Part shown: positions 30,843 through 40,524 of the stretch, in pieces
How positions within the stretch are numbered: position 1 is the first letter of the stretch
Layout of the letters: each line of letters starts with the position of its first letter
From: Ralstonia sp. TCR112
GTDB taxonomy: Bacteria > Pseudomonadota > Gammaproteobacteria > Burkholderiales > Burkholderiaceae
Assembly (NCBI RefSeq): GCF_007997035.1
Contig: NZ_VOSS01000014.1
Location: 83,916 to 147,915 of the forward strand
Length of the DNA stretch: 64,000 bases
Direction: 5' to 3'
Notes under the pieces: model-generated
What the model saw: only the letters and a program-made list of their open reading frames with translations
Databases searched by the model: none
Told to the model about the DNA's origin: nothing
Program-made: the position numbers and the translations under genes

Positions 30843-31457
30843 CTAGCGGCGCTCGGCCAGCTGGTGCAGTTCTTCCAGCGTGTTGATGTTGGCGAAGGCG
30901 GCGCTGTCGTCGAACACGACGTCGACCGTCGGATGACGTGCCGTCCAGGTTTCGATCTTGCGGCCCCCGCCTTGCAGATAGACGATCAGGTCGTCAGCCA
31001 GCAGCGCATCGATCAGACAGAAGACCGGCTGCACCTGCCGGCGCGGTACCCCTTGCGCATCCGGCTCCATCGTCACCGGCATGGCGATGCGCGCATTGGC
31101 TTCTTCCATTGCGTGCGAGAGCTTGGCGGCCAGGTCGGTCGGCACGAAAGGCGAATCGCACGGCGCGGTCAGCAGGTAACGCGTCTGGCATTGCTCCAGC
31201 CCGGCCAGGATGCCCGCCAAGGGGCCGGCAAAGTCCGGCACCGGATCCGCCACCACCGGCACGCCAAACGATTCGTACGCAGCGAGGTTGCGATTGGCGT
31301 TGATCAGCATGTGGCCTACCTGCGGCGACAGGCGCATCAGCGTGTGCATCGCCATCGGCGCGCCGCGAAATGTCTGCAGGCCCTTGTCAACGCCGCCCAT
31401 GCGGCTGCCCCGGCCGCCGGCCAGGATCAGGCCGGTGATGTCGGATGTCGGAATCAT
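30843..31457 (-). CDS. mobA: Molybdenum cofactor guanylyltransferase MobA
   Basis: Attaches GMP to molybdopterin to make the bis-MGD cofactor; 204 residues. The nucleotide-binding start is LILAGGRGSRMGGVDKGLQ (about residues 10-28), then NRNLAAYESFG and the metal-binding TAPCDSPFVP. The frame is open upstream into moaA; the ATG at 31455-31457 gives the proper N-terminus. It lies between moaA (gap 20 bases) and moeA. Confidence 0.94.
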   Translation of the reverse strand: MIPTSDITGLILAGGRGSRMGGVDKGLQTFRGAPMAMHTLMRLSPQVGHMLINANRNLAAYESFGVPVVADPVPDFAGPLAGILAGLEQCQTRYLLTAPCDSPFVPTDLAAKLSHAMEEANARIAMPVTMEPDAQGVPRRQVQPVFCLIDALLADDLIVYLQGGGRKIETWTARHPTVDVVFDDSAAFANINTLEELHQLAERR

Positions 31458-31477
31458 GTCGTTGAACGCTGGCGGAT

Positions 31478-32599
31478 TCACCCGCCGATGTAGGACATTT
31501 CGATGCGCCGGCCGGCCGGCTGGGCCTTGCCGCTCGCACGCAATTCGGAATAGCGGTCGGCGCGGCCCTGCCAGACAGAGCGGATCGCGTTGGAGATTTC
31601 GAGGTCGGTTGCGCCGCCGCGCAATAGCGCGCGCAGGTCGAAACCTTCGGTGGCGAACAGGCAGAGATACAGCTTGCCTTCGGTCGACAACCGGGCACGC
31701 GTGCACGCGTGGCAGAACGCTTGCGTCACGCTGGAGATCACGCCGATTTCGCCCGCACCATCGGTGTAGCGCCAACGCTCGGCGGTTTCGCCGCTGTAGT
31801 TGGCCGATACGGGCTCGATCGCAAATTCTGCAGACAAACGCTCGACGACCTGCGACGAGGGCACGACAGAGCGCATTTCCCAGTGGTTGGTCGTGCCGAC
31901 GTCCATGTATTCGATAAAGCGCACGATGATGCCGCTGCCCCGGAAGTGGCGCGCCATCGGCACGATCTGATCGTCGTTGTCGCCTTTCTTGACGACCATG
32001 TTGACCTTCAGCGGCGCCAGGCCCACGTTCTGCGCGACTTCGATACCGTGCAGCACCTCGCTCACAGCGAAGTCGACATCGTTCATACGGCGGAAAGTGA
32101 CATCGTCGATGCCGTCCAGGCTGACGGTCACGCGGCTCAGGCCCGCGTCCTTGAGCGATTGCGCCTTGCGGGCGAGCAGGGCGCCGTTGGTCGTGAGCGT
32201 GAGGTCCAGCGGCTTGCCTTCGGCGGTGGTGAGGCGCGCGAGCATTTCGACCAATCGTTCGATGTTCTTGCGCAGCAACGGCTCGCCACCCGTCAGGCGG
32301 ATCTTTTCGACACCATGCTCGATAAACAGCCGCGCCATGCGCTCGATCTCTTCGAACGACAGCAGCTCGGAATGCCGCAGAAAGCGGTAATCCTTGTCGA
32401 AGACGTCCTTCGGCATGCAGTACACGCAGCGGAAATTGCAGCGGTCCGTCACCGAGATGCGCAGATCGTGCAGCCTGCGGCCGCGCGTGTCTGTCAGCGT
32501 GCCCTCTGCGGGGACGAGCACGTTCGGCACGCTGGGTACCGTGGCGCGATGGTGCTGACCATCGCGCAAATCGTAGAGGGGGATGACGGTTTCGGTCAT
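31478..32599 (-). CDS. moaA: GTP 3',8-cyclase MoaA
   Basis: Radical SAM enzyme for the first step of molybdopterin synthesis, acting on GTP together with MoaC; 373 residues. The SAM-cluster cysteines are Cys54, Cys58 and Cys61 ([12 protein letters not shown]). The C-terminal cluster that binds GTP is in [20 protein letters not shown]. The protein ends with the conserved Gly-Gly (MSYIGG). First of the moaA-mobA-moeA set; an N-terminal extension of about 35 residues precedes the core. Confidence 0.97.
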   Translation of the reverse strand: MTETVIPLYDLRDGQHHRATVPSVPNVLVPAEGTLTDTRGRRLHDLRISVTDRCNFRCVYCMPKDVFDKDYRFLRHSELLSFEEIERMARLFIEHGVEKIRLTGGEPLLRKNIERLVEMLARLTTAEGKPLDLTLTTNGALLARKAQSLKDAGLSRVTVSLDGIDDVTFRRMNDVDFAVSEVLHGIEVAQNVGLAPLKVNMVVKKGDNDDQIVPMARHFRGSGIIVRFIEYMDVGTTNHWEMRSVVPSSQVVERLSAEFAIEPVSANYSGETAERWRYTDGAGEIGVISSVTQAFCHACTRARLSTEGKLYLCLFATEGFDLRALLRGGATDLEISNAIRSVWQGRADRYSELRASGKAQPAGRRIEMSYIGG

Positions 32600-32718
32600 G
32601 GTGTGGTGCGGTGCGTCAATCCACGAAGCGGGAGTGTTGCACTCGATACAACTTCGAGTGTAGCGCAGCCCCTGTCCCGCGCGAGCGGTGGGGTTTCATA
32701 CTCGATATATCGCGCACA

Positions 32719-32745
32719 GAAAAAAGGGCGGCCGAAGCCGCCCTC
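32719..32745 (-). terminator. Intrinsic terminator after rne
   Basis: AGGGCGGC pairs with GCCGCCCT around CGAA. On the minus strand six T follow. It lies 39 bases downstream of the rne stop and would separate rne from moaA. Confidence 0.85.
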
Positions 32746-32783
32746 ACGCATTCGCCCCCGGCGGTCGCCCGCCGGTGTGTTGC

Positions 32784-35700
32784 TTATTGCTGGTCTGCGC
32801 CACCCGCCGGGCGGTTGGTTTCAACCAGGATCATCGGGCCGTGCTGGATCGGCGGCAGCGGTTTGCGCTCGCGGGGCACACGCGGGGCTGCGACAGTGCG
32901 CGCAGCTTCTTCCTGCGATGCACGCAGCTTCTGGCTGTCGGTATGGACCCACGTCATGCCGGCGTTGTCGAGCACGCTCTGCAGCGTCTCGATCGGCAGC
33001 GGCGAAGCCTTCGCAATCGTGCTGACCGGAGCCGGCACTTCTGCAAAGGCCGTCACGATGGTTTCTTGAGGCGCTGCCACTGCCGCTTCCGGCGCGGGCG
33101 CTGCGGTAGCCGTTGCCATTGCGGGCTCCGTCGGCTGCACTTGCGGCAGGGCCGACACAGGCGCCACGGCTTCCGCCCCATGCACCGGCTCTTGCACCAC
33201 CGGAGCCGGATTCTCGACCGGGGCAAACGACGTCGTCTGCACAGGTTCCGTCACGGTTGCCGGCAGCACCGGCTCGGCATGCATTTCGGCGACGGCTTCG
33301 TCGGCGGTTTCGGCGTTTTCGTTCTCGCCTTCACCTTCGGCGCGGACGCCTTCCGCGCCCTCGCGGTCACGGCGATAACGGTTACGGCCACGACGACCAC
33401 GGCGACGGCGCTCTTCACCTTCACCGTTGCCTTCCGCGCCCGGCGTCACGCCTTCGCCGGCGATGCTTTCTGCCGGAGCAGCGGTGTCGAGCAGCGGTTG
33501 CGGCACTTGCGACGCAGCGGTCTGATCGATCAGGGCTTCGGCGGCCACGGCTGCGGCTTCCTTGGCCTGTTGATCGCGTTCGCCACGGTTTTCGCGTGGT
33601 TCGCGGTTTTCACGTGGCTCACGCGGCTCGCGACCCTCGCGGGCTTCACGGCCCTCACGCGGTTGGCGCTCGCGACGTTCCTGATTGCGCTCGCGGCGGC
33701 CTTGGCCTTGATTCTGGCCCTCGGCGCGAACCTCTTGACCTTGTTGCGGCTGACGAGCTTCAGCCGTCTCGCGAACAGCGCCCTCGACCTGGGCCGGCTG
33801 GCGGTTGCGATCACGGTTGCCGCGCTGGCCGTCACGTTGACCTTCGCGCTGGCCCTGTTGCTGACCTTCGCGCTGGCCCTGTTGCTGACCTTCGCGAGCT
33901 TCGTTGCGCTCACGGCCCTGGCGGTTGCCGTCACGGCCGTTCTGGCCCTGACCTTGGCGCTCGCCACGTTCGCCGCGCTGGCCACGGCCACCACGGTCCT
34001 GGCGATTGCCACGGCCTTGGCGGTTGCCTTCTTCAGCACGTTGCTTCGGCGTTTCGACGGGCGCGGCCACCACCGGCTCGGCCGGCTTTGCGCCAAACAG
34101 CGATTTCAGCCACGAAACGAAACCACCCTGGGCAGGCACCGGAGCCGGCGCCTGCGGTGCGGGAGCGGCTTCCGTACGAGCCGGACGCTCGGCGCGCGGC
34201 ACCGACACGGGCGCCGGTTGGTCCGGCGTGATGCCCTTGACGGCGGCTTCCTGGCGCGGCTTGGCGGCTTCCTTGCGGGTGCTGTACGCGGTGTCGGCTT
34301 CCAGTTCCTTGGCGGCCTCTTCGGCCATCTTGTAGCTGGCCTTGTCGTCGTCCAGACGCGGATCGTCGTGGCGCAGGCGCTCGAGCTTGTAGTGCGGCGT
34401 CTCCAGATGCTTGTTCGGGATCAGGAGCACGTTGACCTTGAAGCGCGTCTCGATCAGGTTGATGTCCGGGCGCTTCTCGTTGAGCAGGAACGCGGCCACT
34501 TCCACCGGCACCTGGCAGTGGATCGCGGCGGTGTTTTCCTTCATCGCCTCTTCCTGGATGATGCGCAGCACCTGCAGGGCGGACGATTCGGTATCGCGGA
34601 TGTGACCCGTGCCGTTACAGCGCGGGCAAGTGACGTGCGAGCCTTCCGACAGCGACGGACGCAGGCGTTGGCGCGACAGTTCCATCAGGCCGAAACGGCT
34701 GATCTTGCCCATCTGAACGCGGGCGCGGTCGTGGCGCAGTGCGTCTTTGAGGCGGGTTTCGACGTCTTTCTGCGCCTTGCTCGACTCCATGTCGATGAAG
34801 TCGATCACGATCAGGCCGCCCAAGTCGCGCAGGCGCAGCTGGCGGGCGATTTCGTCGGCGGCTTCGAGGTTCGTGCGCGCAGCGGTTTCCTCGATATCTG
34901 CGCCCTTGGTGGCGCGCGCCGAGTTCACGTCAATGGCGACGAGTGCCTCGGTGTGGTCGATCACGATGGCGCCACCCGACGGCAGCATGACCATACGCGA
35001 ATACGCCGATTCGATCTGGTGTTCGATCTGGAAGCGCGAGAACAGGGGAACGTCGTCGCGGTACTTCTTCACCCGATTCATGTTGTCGGGCATCACCACG
35101 CTCATGAAAGCGCGGGCCTGATCGTAGATATCGTCCGTATCGATCAGGATTTCACCGATATCCGGCTGGAAGTAATCGCGAATCGCCCGGATCACCAGGC
35201 TGGATTCGAGATAGATCAGCAGCGGGGCCTTGTTGTCGACGGCAGCGCCGTCAACGGCCTTCCACAACTGCATCAGGTAGTTCAAGTCCCACTGCAGCTC
35301 TTCAGCGGAACGGCCGATGCCGGCGGTGCGGGCGATGATGCTCATGCCGTCCGGCACTTGCAGTTGCGCCATCGTCTCGCGCAGTTCCTGTCGGTCTTCG
35401 CCCTCGATGCGGCGCGACACACCGCCGCCACGCGGGTTGTTGGGCATCAGCACCAAGTAGCGGCCGGCCAGCGAGATGAACGTGGTCAGGGCTGCGCCCT
35501 TGTTGCCGCGTTCTTCCTTTTCAACCTGGACGATCAGTTCCTGGCCCTCAGACAGGGCGTCCTGGATGCGTGCGCCGCGCACGTCCACCCCGTCCTTGAA
35601 ATAGGCGCGGGCGACTTCCTTGAAGGGCAGGAAACCGTGCCGCTCTTCGCCGTAATTGACGAAGCACGCTTCCAGCGACGGTTCGATGCGGGTGATGACA

Positions 35701-35831
35701 CCCTTGTAGATATTGCCTTTGCGCTGTTCGCGCCCGGCAGTTTCGATGTCGATGTCGATCAGTTTCTGACCATCGACGATGGCGACGCGCAATTCCTCTT
35801 GCTGCGTCGCATTGAACAACATGCGTTTCAT
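32784..35831 (-). CDS. rne: Ribonuclease E
   Basis: Central endoribonuclease for mRNA decay and rRNA/tRNA processing, 1015 residues. The catalytic N-terminal half has an S1 domain (about 35-120), a 5'-sensor region, the DNase I-like subdomain with Asp301 ([12 protein letters not shown]) and Asp344 ([12 protein letters not shown]), and the zinc-link CPRC at 402-405 that holds the tetramer. The C-terminal half is low-complexity: an amphipathic [13 protein letters not shown] that may bind membrane, then a long Arg/Gln/Gly/Glu-rich RNA-binding region, [16 protein letters not shown], and a Pro/Ala-rich end. The ATG at 35829-35831 has a GAGGT site; ten further codons upstream are open. Confidence 0.97.
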   Translation of the reverse strand: MKRMLFNATQQEELRVAIVDGQKLIDIDIETAGREQRKGNIYKGVITRIEPSLEACFVNYGEERHGFLPFKEVARAYFKDGVDVRGARIQDALSEGQELIVQVEKEERGNKGAALTTFISLAGRYLVLMPNNPRGGGVSRRIEGEDRQELRETMAQLQVPDGMSIIARTAGIGRSAEELQWDLNYLMQLWKAVDGAAVDNKAPLLIYLESSLVIRAIRDYFQPDIGEILIDTDDIYDQARAFMSVVMPDNMNRVKKYRDDVPLFSRFQIEHQIESAYSRMVMLPSGGAIVIDHTEALVAIDVNSARATKGADIEETAARTNLEAADEIARQLRLRDLGGLIVIDFIDMESSKAQKDVETRLKDALRHDRARVQMGKISRFGLMELSRQRLRPSLSEGSHVTCPRCNGTGHIRDTESSALQVLRIIQEEAMKENTAAIHCQVPVEVAAFLLNEKRPDINLIETRFKVNVLLIPNKHLETPHYKLERLRHDDPRLDDDKASYKMAEEAAKELEADTAYSTRKEAAKPRQEAAVKGITPDQPAPVSVPRAERPARTEAAPAPQAPAPVPAQGGFVSWLKSLFGAKPAEPVVAAPVETPKQRAEEGNRQGRGNRQDRGGRGQRGERGERQGQGQNGRDGNRQGRERNEAREGQQQGQREGQQQGQREGQRDGQRGNRDRNRQPAQVEGAVRETAEARQPQQGQEVRAEGQNQGQGRRERNQERRERQPREGREAREGREPREPRENREPRENRGERDQQAKEAAAVAAEALIDQTAASQVPQPLLDTAAPAESIAGEGVTPGAEGNGEGEERRRRGRRGRNRYRRDREGAEGVRAEGEGENENAETADEAVAEMHAEPVLPATVTEPVQTTSFAPVENPAPVVQEPVHGAEAVAPVSALPQVQPTEPAMATATAAPAPEAAVAAPQETIVTAFAEVPAPVSTIAKASPLPIETLQSVLDNAGMTWVHTDSQKLRASQEEAARTVAAPRVPRERKPLPPIQHGPMILVETNRPAGGADQQ
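33841..33896. repeat. 24-bp tandem repeat inside rne
   Basis: A 24-base unit beginning CCTTCGCGCTGGCC is present twice without mismatch (33841-33864, 33865-33888), with the first 8 bases of a third copy. It encodes repeats of QREGQQQG in the disordered RNA-binding part of RNase E. The length is a multiple of three, so copy-number change would keep the frame. Confidence 0.9.
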
Positions 35832-36566
35832 TGCAACCTCACTCCAATGCCGTGCGAGCACGGCGCTTCATGGAGCACGCAAAGGCGGAGCGGGTGGTCA
35901 ACGAATTGCCGGTGTGTCGGCCAGCAAAAAAGGCGCGACGGGGCACGGGCGAAAGAAATGAGGGCATTCCACGCGTCATCATGGATGGCAGGGCGGAGTC
36001 TGCGGACGCCGTTGGCGTCAGTTGCGCGTCCTGTCACTCGTGCCACGGACCCGATCCATTTGCAGGCGGGCCGGCGGCGGCGAGTCGCGTGAAGCGACCA
36101 CAAAGAGCGAATTGACGGACGGCCTGTCCGGACGAAACCCGCGGCGGGGCAAATCGGGCGGCGTGCTGCTTTTTGGAGTTTTGCCGCCGGACCGCCATGG
36201 CAACGCGGTAACCGGATGTTCAGCCGGCCGGCACCAGTCTGGTGCGGCAAGGGCTTCTTTCACCAAGCGGGCGCCGTATGGATGACCATGTGGCGCCCGC
36301 CTTTGAATTCTGTTCTACCAGCTGCTCGTTCTACGCTGGCCGACGTTGCCGACGTGATCTTTGGTTCACGTCCTGCGCGATGGGACAGCGGTGCGTGCTG
36401 CTTTCGTGCCGATTAGTCGGCCACGTGATTAGCTTTGTAACACAAGTGGGCGAGAGATCGGCACGTTCCGGACCGAAACGGTGGCTGTGTACAATACCTG
36501 TTGTTTCGTTCCGACCGGCTGTTGCTGGCACCTAAACGACTGTCCAGCGGGAAAATTATATTGAAA
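35832..36566. other. Long divergent region between rne and rluC
   Basis: 735 bp with no convincing gene; short open frames are unlike any family I know. It must carry the rne leader (long and autoregulatory in E. coli) and both promoters. A TACAAT at 36490-36495 with TTCCGG 18 bases upstream is a weak rluC promoter candidate. A small hairpin GCCGA/TCGGC sits at 36409-36422. I see no clear rne promoter. Confidence 0.45.
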
Positions 36567-37601
36567 ATGAATGAGTTACGCCATCCATTTGATGGCCGCA
36601 TTCAACAGGCCGGACGTGGCACCCTGGGCGATGCCCTCGACGGCAAGTCAGTCGCCTATGTTGAAATCGGTGAAGACGCCGAAGGGCAACGCATCGACAA
36701 TTTCCTGATGCGCGTGGCCAAGGGCGTGCCCAAAAGTCATATCTATCGCATCCTGCGTTCGGGCGAAGTGCGGGTCAACAAGGGCCGCATCGACGCGGAA
36801 TATCGCCTGAAACTGGGCGATCTGGTCCGTATCCCGCCGCTTCGGATCGCGCAGCAGGCTGAAGCTGCGCGCGTGGTTCCGGCGGCGGAATTCACGATCC
36901 TTCACGAAGATACACATCTGTTGGTGATCGATAAGCCCGCCGGGGTCGCCGTGCACGGCGGCTCGGGGGTGGCGTTTGGGGTGATTGAGCAATTGCGCCA
37001 GTCGCGTCCGGAGGCCAAGTTCCTGGAGCTGGTGCATCGCCTCGACCGCGAAACGTCGGGCGTGCTGCTGCTTGCCAAAAAGCGCTCTGCGCTGGTAGCG
37101 CTGCATGAACAGATCCGCGAAGGCCAGTTGGACAAGCGGTATTTTGCGGCTGTGAAGGGCGTCTGGCCGCACAAGCGACAACACATCAAGTCGCCGCTAC
37201 ACAAATACACCACGCCGGAAGGTGAGCGTCGCGTGCGCGTGCAGGCCGACGGACAGGCGTCGCACACGATCTTCAACAAGGTCGGCGTGTTTGGCCCATA
37301 CACATTGCTGGAGGCCGAACTGAAAACGGGGCGCACGCACCAGATTCGGGTGCACTTGGCGCACGCCGGCTTTCCGATTCTGGGCGACGACAAGTACGGC
37401 GATTTCGCCCTGAACAAGGCGCTGTCCCGCGCGAATGCTTCGCCCCGACTGGCGCGGATGTTCCTGCACGCCCATCGTCTGCAGCTGACGCACCCGCAAA
37501 GCGGTGAAACGGTCACGTTTAACGCCCCGTTGTCTGCTGAGTGTGCCGATTTCCTCAACGCTTTCCAGAGCCCCGATTCCGATGCCGCAGCAACGCTTTG
37601 A
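36567..37601 (+). CDS. rluC: 23S rRNA pseudouridine synthase RluC
   Basis: Makes pseudouridines in 23S rRNA (positions 955, 2504 and 2580 in E. coli); 344 residues. An S4 RNA-binding domain (about 40-95, RIDNFLMRVAKGVPKSHIYR) precedes the RluA-type catalytic domain with Asp160 in LVHRLDRETSG and later KTGRTHQIRVHLAHAGFPI. Start ATG at 36567. The divergent rne-rluC pair is conserved across proteobacteria. The 3' end overlaps the next gene by 20 bases. Confidence 0.96.
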   Translation: MNELRHPFDGRIQQAGRGTLGDALDGKSVAYVEIGEDAEGQRIDNFLMRVAKGVPKSHIYRILRSGEVRVNKGRIDAEYRLKLGDLVRIPPLRIAQQAEAARVVPAAEFTILHEDTHLLVIDKPAGVAVHGGSGVAFGVIEQLRQSRPEAKFLELVHRLDRETSGVLLLAKKRSALVALHEQIREGQLDKRYFAAVKGVWPHKRQHIKSPLHKYTTPEGERRVRVQADGQASHTIFNKVGVFGPYTLLEAELKTGRTHQIRVHLAHAGFPILGDDKYGDFALNKALSRANASPRLARMFLHAHRLQLTHPQSGETVTFNAPLSAECADFLNAFQSPDSDAAATL

Positions 37602-38241
37602 TCTGATCGTCTTCGATTGGGATGGCACGTTGATGGATTCGACGTCGGCCATCACCCGATCAATCCAGCTTGCCTGCCGGGATCTTGACCTGCCGGTGCC
37701 CGACGATGCGCGGGCCAGCCATGTGATCGGCCTGGGACTGAGGGATGCCCTCGAATATGCCGTTCCGACGCTCGATCCGGCCGATTACGGCAAGCTGGCT
37801 GACCGGTATCGCTTCCATTACCTGAGCCGCGACGCGCACCTCGTCCTGTTTCCGGGTGTGCGCGAAATGCTGGAAGCACTGCGCCGCCAGAACTATCTGC
37901 TGGCTGTGGCGACGGGCAAGTCCCGCGTCGGCCTGCAACGTGCGATGGAGGCGACCAATCTGACGGGAGTGTTCGATAACACCCGCTGCGCCGATGAGAC
38001 GTTCTCCAAGCCGCACCCCGCGATGCTGCTCGAACTGACGCGCGATCTCGGCATGGAAGTCGAGCGCACGCTGATGATCGGCGACACGACGCACGATCTG
38101 CAGATGGCCGCCAATGCGGGTGCCGCTGGTGTGGCTGTTACGTACGGTGCGCATCCGGCCGATGTGCTGGACTCGCTGGCGCCGCTGTATTCCGCGAAGT
38201 CCGTTCCTGATTTGCACAATTGGCTGACGCAGCATGCCTGA
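37582..38241 (+). CDS. HAD-family phosphatase, phosphoglycolate-phosphatase-like
   Basis: A 219-residue HAD hydrolase. The nucleophile motif is FDWDGTLMDS (Asp12, Asp14), motif II is in VATGKSRVGL, and motifs III/IV are FSKPHPAML and MIGDTTHDLQMA. A helical cap lies between residues 20 and 80. Similar genes next to rluC are often called gph or YjjG-like; the substrate is not defined by sequence. Start ATG at 37582 inside the end of rluC implies translational coupling. Confidence 0.88.
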   Translation: MPQQRFDLIVFDWDGTLMDSTSAITRSIQLACRDLDLPVPDDARASHVIGLGLRDALEYAVPTLDPADYGKLADRYRFHYLSRDAHLVLFPGVREMLEALRRQNYLLAVATGKSRVGLQRAMEATNLTGVFDNTRCADETFSKPHPAMLLELTRDLGMEVERTLMIGDTTHDLQMAANAGAAGVAVTYGAHPADVLDSLAPLYSAKSVPDLHNWLTQHA

Positions 38242-38635
38242 CATGCCTGAACAGATTCGTGTGTGCGAGAGTGCTGCGCTGGAAGATGGCGGCTTGGGTG
38301 TCCGGTTTCAGGTGGAGGTGCGCGGACGTCTCGTCAGCGCGTTTGTTGTCCGTTACGAGGGCGGCGTCCACGGTTATCTGAACCAGTGCGCGCATGTGCC
38401 GATGGAAATGGACTGGCAAGAAGGCCAGTTTTTTGAAAGCTCGGGTCTGTATTTGATGTGCGCTACGCATGGCGCCATTTACGAGCCGGATACTGGCCGG
38501 TGCGTCGGCGGGCCGTGCCGAGGTTCGCATTTATCCAAGCTGGAGATTGCCGAGCGAGACGGGGCAGTCTGGTGGCAACCGGATGCGTTATTCCGGGCGC
38601 CGGCTCCCGCGCCAGCGCCAACGCCGTCTGCCTAG
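38234..38635 (+). CDS. Stand-alone Rieske [2Fe-2S] protein
   Basis: A 133-residue single-domain Rieske ferredoxin. The cluster is bound by Cys52/His54 (NQCAHVP) and Cys76/His79 (MCATHGAIY), followed by PDTGRCVGGPCRG. Single-domain Rieske proteins usually carry electrons to an oxygenase, but no oxygenase is near. It overlaps the HAD gene by 8 bases and precedes sppA by 36, so it belongs to the rluC operon. Its partner is unknown. An Ala/Pro tail ends the protein. Confidence 0.88.
   Translation: MPDMPEQIRVCESAALEDGGLGVRFQVEVRGRLVSAFVVRYEGGVHGYLNQCAHVPMEMDWQEGQFFESSGLYLMCATHGAIYEPDTGRCVGGPCRGSHLSKLEIAERDGAVWWQPDALFRAPAPAPAPTPSA
38412..38434 (+). terminator. Terminator-like hairpin inside the Rieske gene
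   Basis: ACTGGC pairs with GCCAGT around AAGAAG, followed by six T (38429-38434). The stem is only 6 bp, so it may be chance; translation would normally mask it. Confidence 0.3.
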
Positions 38636-38671
38636 TCGCGCAGTTCTTCATCTCGATCGTTTTTCTTGTCT

Positions 38672-39784
38672 ATGACCGACTCGATTCCGCCGAAAGGCCC
38701 CGAAGACGCGCCCAACGAGGGTGCAGGCAAACCAGAGGCGCTGGAGGTCACCCAGCACGCGGATCATCCGCTCGAAGCCGAATTGCGCAACCCGGCAGCA
38801 GGCAAACCCACGTCGGGATCTGCGCCAACAGCGTCCGCGCAAGCCAGCGGCTGGGAGCGTGAGGTACTCGAAAAAGTACTGTTGGCGACCGTCCGTGAGC
38901 AGCGCGCCGCGCGCCGCTGGCGCATCTTTTTCCGCTTCGTGACGCTGGGCCTGATCGGGGTGCTTATCTACGCATTCGCCAGTCTGGAAGGCGAAACCGT
39001 CAGCACGGGCCGTCATACGGCCGTTGTCACGCTTGACGGCGAAATTGCGGCCAACACGAATGCCAGCGCTGAAAACATCAATGCGTCGTTGCAAGCCGCG
39101 TTTGCAGACGACAACACGGTCGGCGTGATCCTGAAGATCAATTCGCCGGGCGGCTCGCCGGTGCAGGCCGGCATGATCAATGATGAAATCCGCCGTCTGC
39201 GCGCCAAGTACAAAAAGATTCCGTTGTACGTGGTGGTGGAGGAGATGTGCGCGTCAGGCGGTTACTACGTGGCCGCCGCTGCAGACAAGATTTACGTCGA
39301 CAAAGCCAGCATCGTCGGCTCCATCGGTGTGCTAATGGACGGTTTCGGCTTTACTGGCCTGATGGATAAGGTGGGTGTCGAGCGCCGCTTGCTCACCGCC
39401 GGCTCTAACAAGGGGATGCTTGATCCGTTCTCGCCCGTGTCACCGCAGCAGAAACAATATGCCCAAGAGATGCTGGACCAGGTGCATCAGCAGTTCATCG
39501 ATGTGGTCAAGCAGGGGCGTGGCAACCGACTGAAGGACGATCCGACGCTGTTCACCGGGCTGTTCTGGACGGGTGCCAAGGCGGTGGATCTTGGCTTGGC
39601 CGACGCGATCGGCAGCTCGGACTTTGTCGCGCGCAGTGTCATCAAGGCGCCGGACGTGGTCGACTACACGGTCAAGGAAAACTTCGCTTCGCGCGTGGCA
39701 CGCAAGCTCGGCACGGCGATGGGCGCGGGCGCCGTGAAGGCGCTGGCCGCGACGGGCCAGCTCAAGCTCTTGATGAAGGAATAA
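38672..39784 (+). CDS. sppA: Signal peptide peptidase, S49 family
   Basis: Inner-membrane serine protease that degrades cleaved signal peptides; 370 residues. A cytoplasmic Pro/Ala-rich tail of about 80 residues is followed by one transmembrane helix (about 87-105) and a periplasmic protease domain. The nucleophile is Ser195 in MCASGGYYVA; the general base is probably Lys247 in GSNKGMLDPF. The short form (one protease domain) resembles the Bacillus and Burkholderia type rather than the 600-residue E. coli form. ATG at 38672; a TTG two codons upstream is less likely. Confidence 0.9.
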   Translation: MTDSIPPKGPEDAPNEGAGKPEALEVTQHADHPLEAELRNPAAGKPTSGSAPTASAQASGWEREVLEKVLLATVREQRAARRWRIFFRFVTLGLIGVLIYAFASLEGETVSTGRHTAVVTLDGEIAANTNASAENINASLQAAFADDNTVGVILKINSPGGSPVQAGMINDEIRRLRAKYKKIPLYVVVEEMCASGGYYVAAAADKIYVDKASIVGSIGVLMDGFGFTGLMDKVGVERRLLTAGSNKGMLDPFSPVSPQQKQYAQEMLDQVHQQFIDVVKQGRGNRLKDDPTLFTGLFWTGAKAVDLGLADAIGSSDFVARSVIKAPDVVDYTVKENFASRVARKLGTAMGAGAVKALAATGQLKLLMKE

Positions 39785-39789
39785 GCGCG

Positions 39790-40521
39790 CTATCGCGCCA
39801 GCAGCGAGAAGATCGCCGGCCGCTTGTGCAAGTTCATGCGGTCGGCCCGCCAGTCGCTCACCGGAAGCGTGACGACCTGCTCGCTCGGCAGCGTCAGGTC
39901 CACTGCGATCGACAGCAGCGTACTCGGCGCGCAGCCAGCCTGGATGGCCTCGAGCAACGCGCCATTGCGGTAGGGCGTTTCGATGAAGACCTGTGTTTGG
40001 GCGGCGGAGCGTGAAAGCTGTTCCAATGCGCGCAGCTTCGTCTTGCGCTCAGTCGCGTCGACCGGCAGATAGCCGTTGAACGCAAAGCTCTGGCCGTTCA
40101 GACCGGACGCCATCACCGCCAGCAGAATCGAACTCGGTCCCACCAGCGGTTTTACGCGCACGCCACGTCGGTGCGCGAGACGGACGAGATTCGCGCCCGG
40201 ATCGGCCACCGCCGGCACGCCGGCTTCCGACATCAGCCCCGCGTCTTGCCCGGCAACCACGGGCGCCAGCAGCGCTTCCAGTTCCGATTCCGGCGTTTTG
40301 ACGTTCAGTTCGCGAATGGTGATTTCCTGCAGCGGACGTGCCAGCGGTGTCGTCTCGGCCAGCTTTTTGAGCAGCGCACGCGCCGTCTTGGCGTGTTCGG
40401 CGACGAAATAGTCGAGTTGTGCGGTGATCTGCTGCACGCCCGCCGGAATCACATCGGGCAGCGGGTCGGCCGCATCGCGCGACCCCAGCGTATTTGGAAT
40501 GAGGTAAAGCGTACCGGCCAT
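39790..40521 (-). CDS. SAM-dependent methyltransferase, RsmI-like (tetrapyrrole methylase fold)
   Basis: A 243-residue protein with the fold of RsmI (16S rRNA C1402 2'-O-methyltransferase). The first strand LYLIPNTLG and the loops GLMSEAGVPAVADPGANLVRLA and VGPSSILLAVMASGL match the family. The N-terminal region lacks the TPIGNLxD motif and the EDTR motif of true RsmI, and NGYLPVDATERKTKLRAL replaces the usual GFLP region. It is therefore a paralogous subgroup whose substrate is not certain. It is convergent with sppA (5-base gap) and 3 bases downstream of maf, so co-transcribed with it. Confidence 0.75.
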   Translation of the reverse strand: MAGTLYLIPNTLGSRDAADPLPDVIPAGVQQITAQLDYFVAEHAKTARALLKKLAETTPLARPLQEITIRELNVKTPESELEALLAPVVAGQDAGLMSEAGVPAVADPGANLVRLAHRRGVRVKPLVGPSSILLAVMASGLNGQSFAFNGYLPVDATERKTKLRALEQLSRSAAQTQVFIETPYRNGALLEAIQAGCAPSTLLSIAVDLTLPSEQVVTLPVSDWRADRMNLHKRPAIFSLLAR

Positions 40522-40524
40522 GGT

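Noticed and set aside
33841..33896. Possible CRISPR-like repeat
   Set aside because: The copies are directly adjacent with no spacers and encode a protein repeat in rne.
32688..36092. 1134-codon open frame on the plus strand opposite rne
   Set aside because: It is a low-complexity translation (His/Arg/Leu-rich) produced by the codon bias of rne on the other strand; rne has full RNase E motifs.
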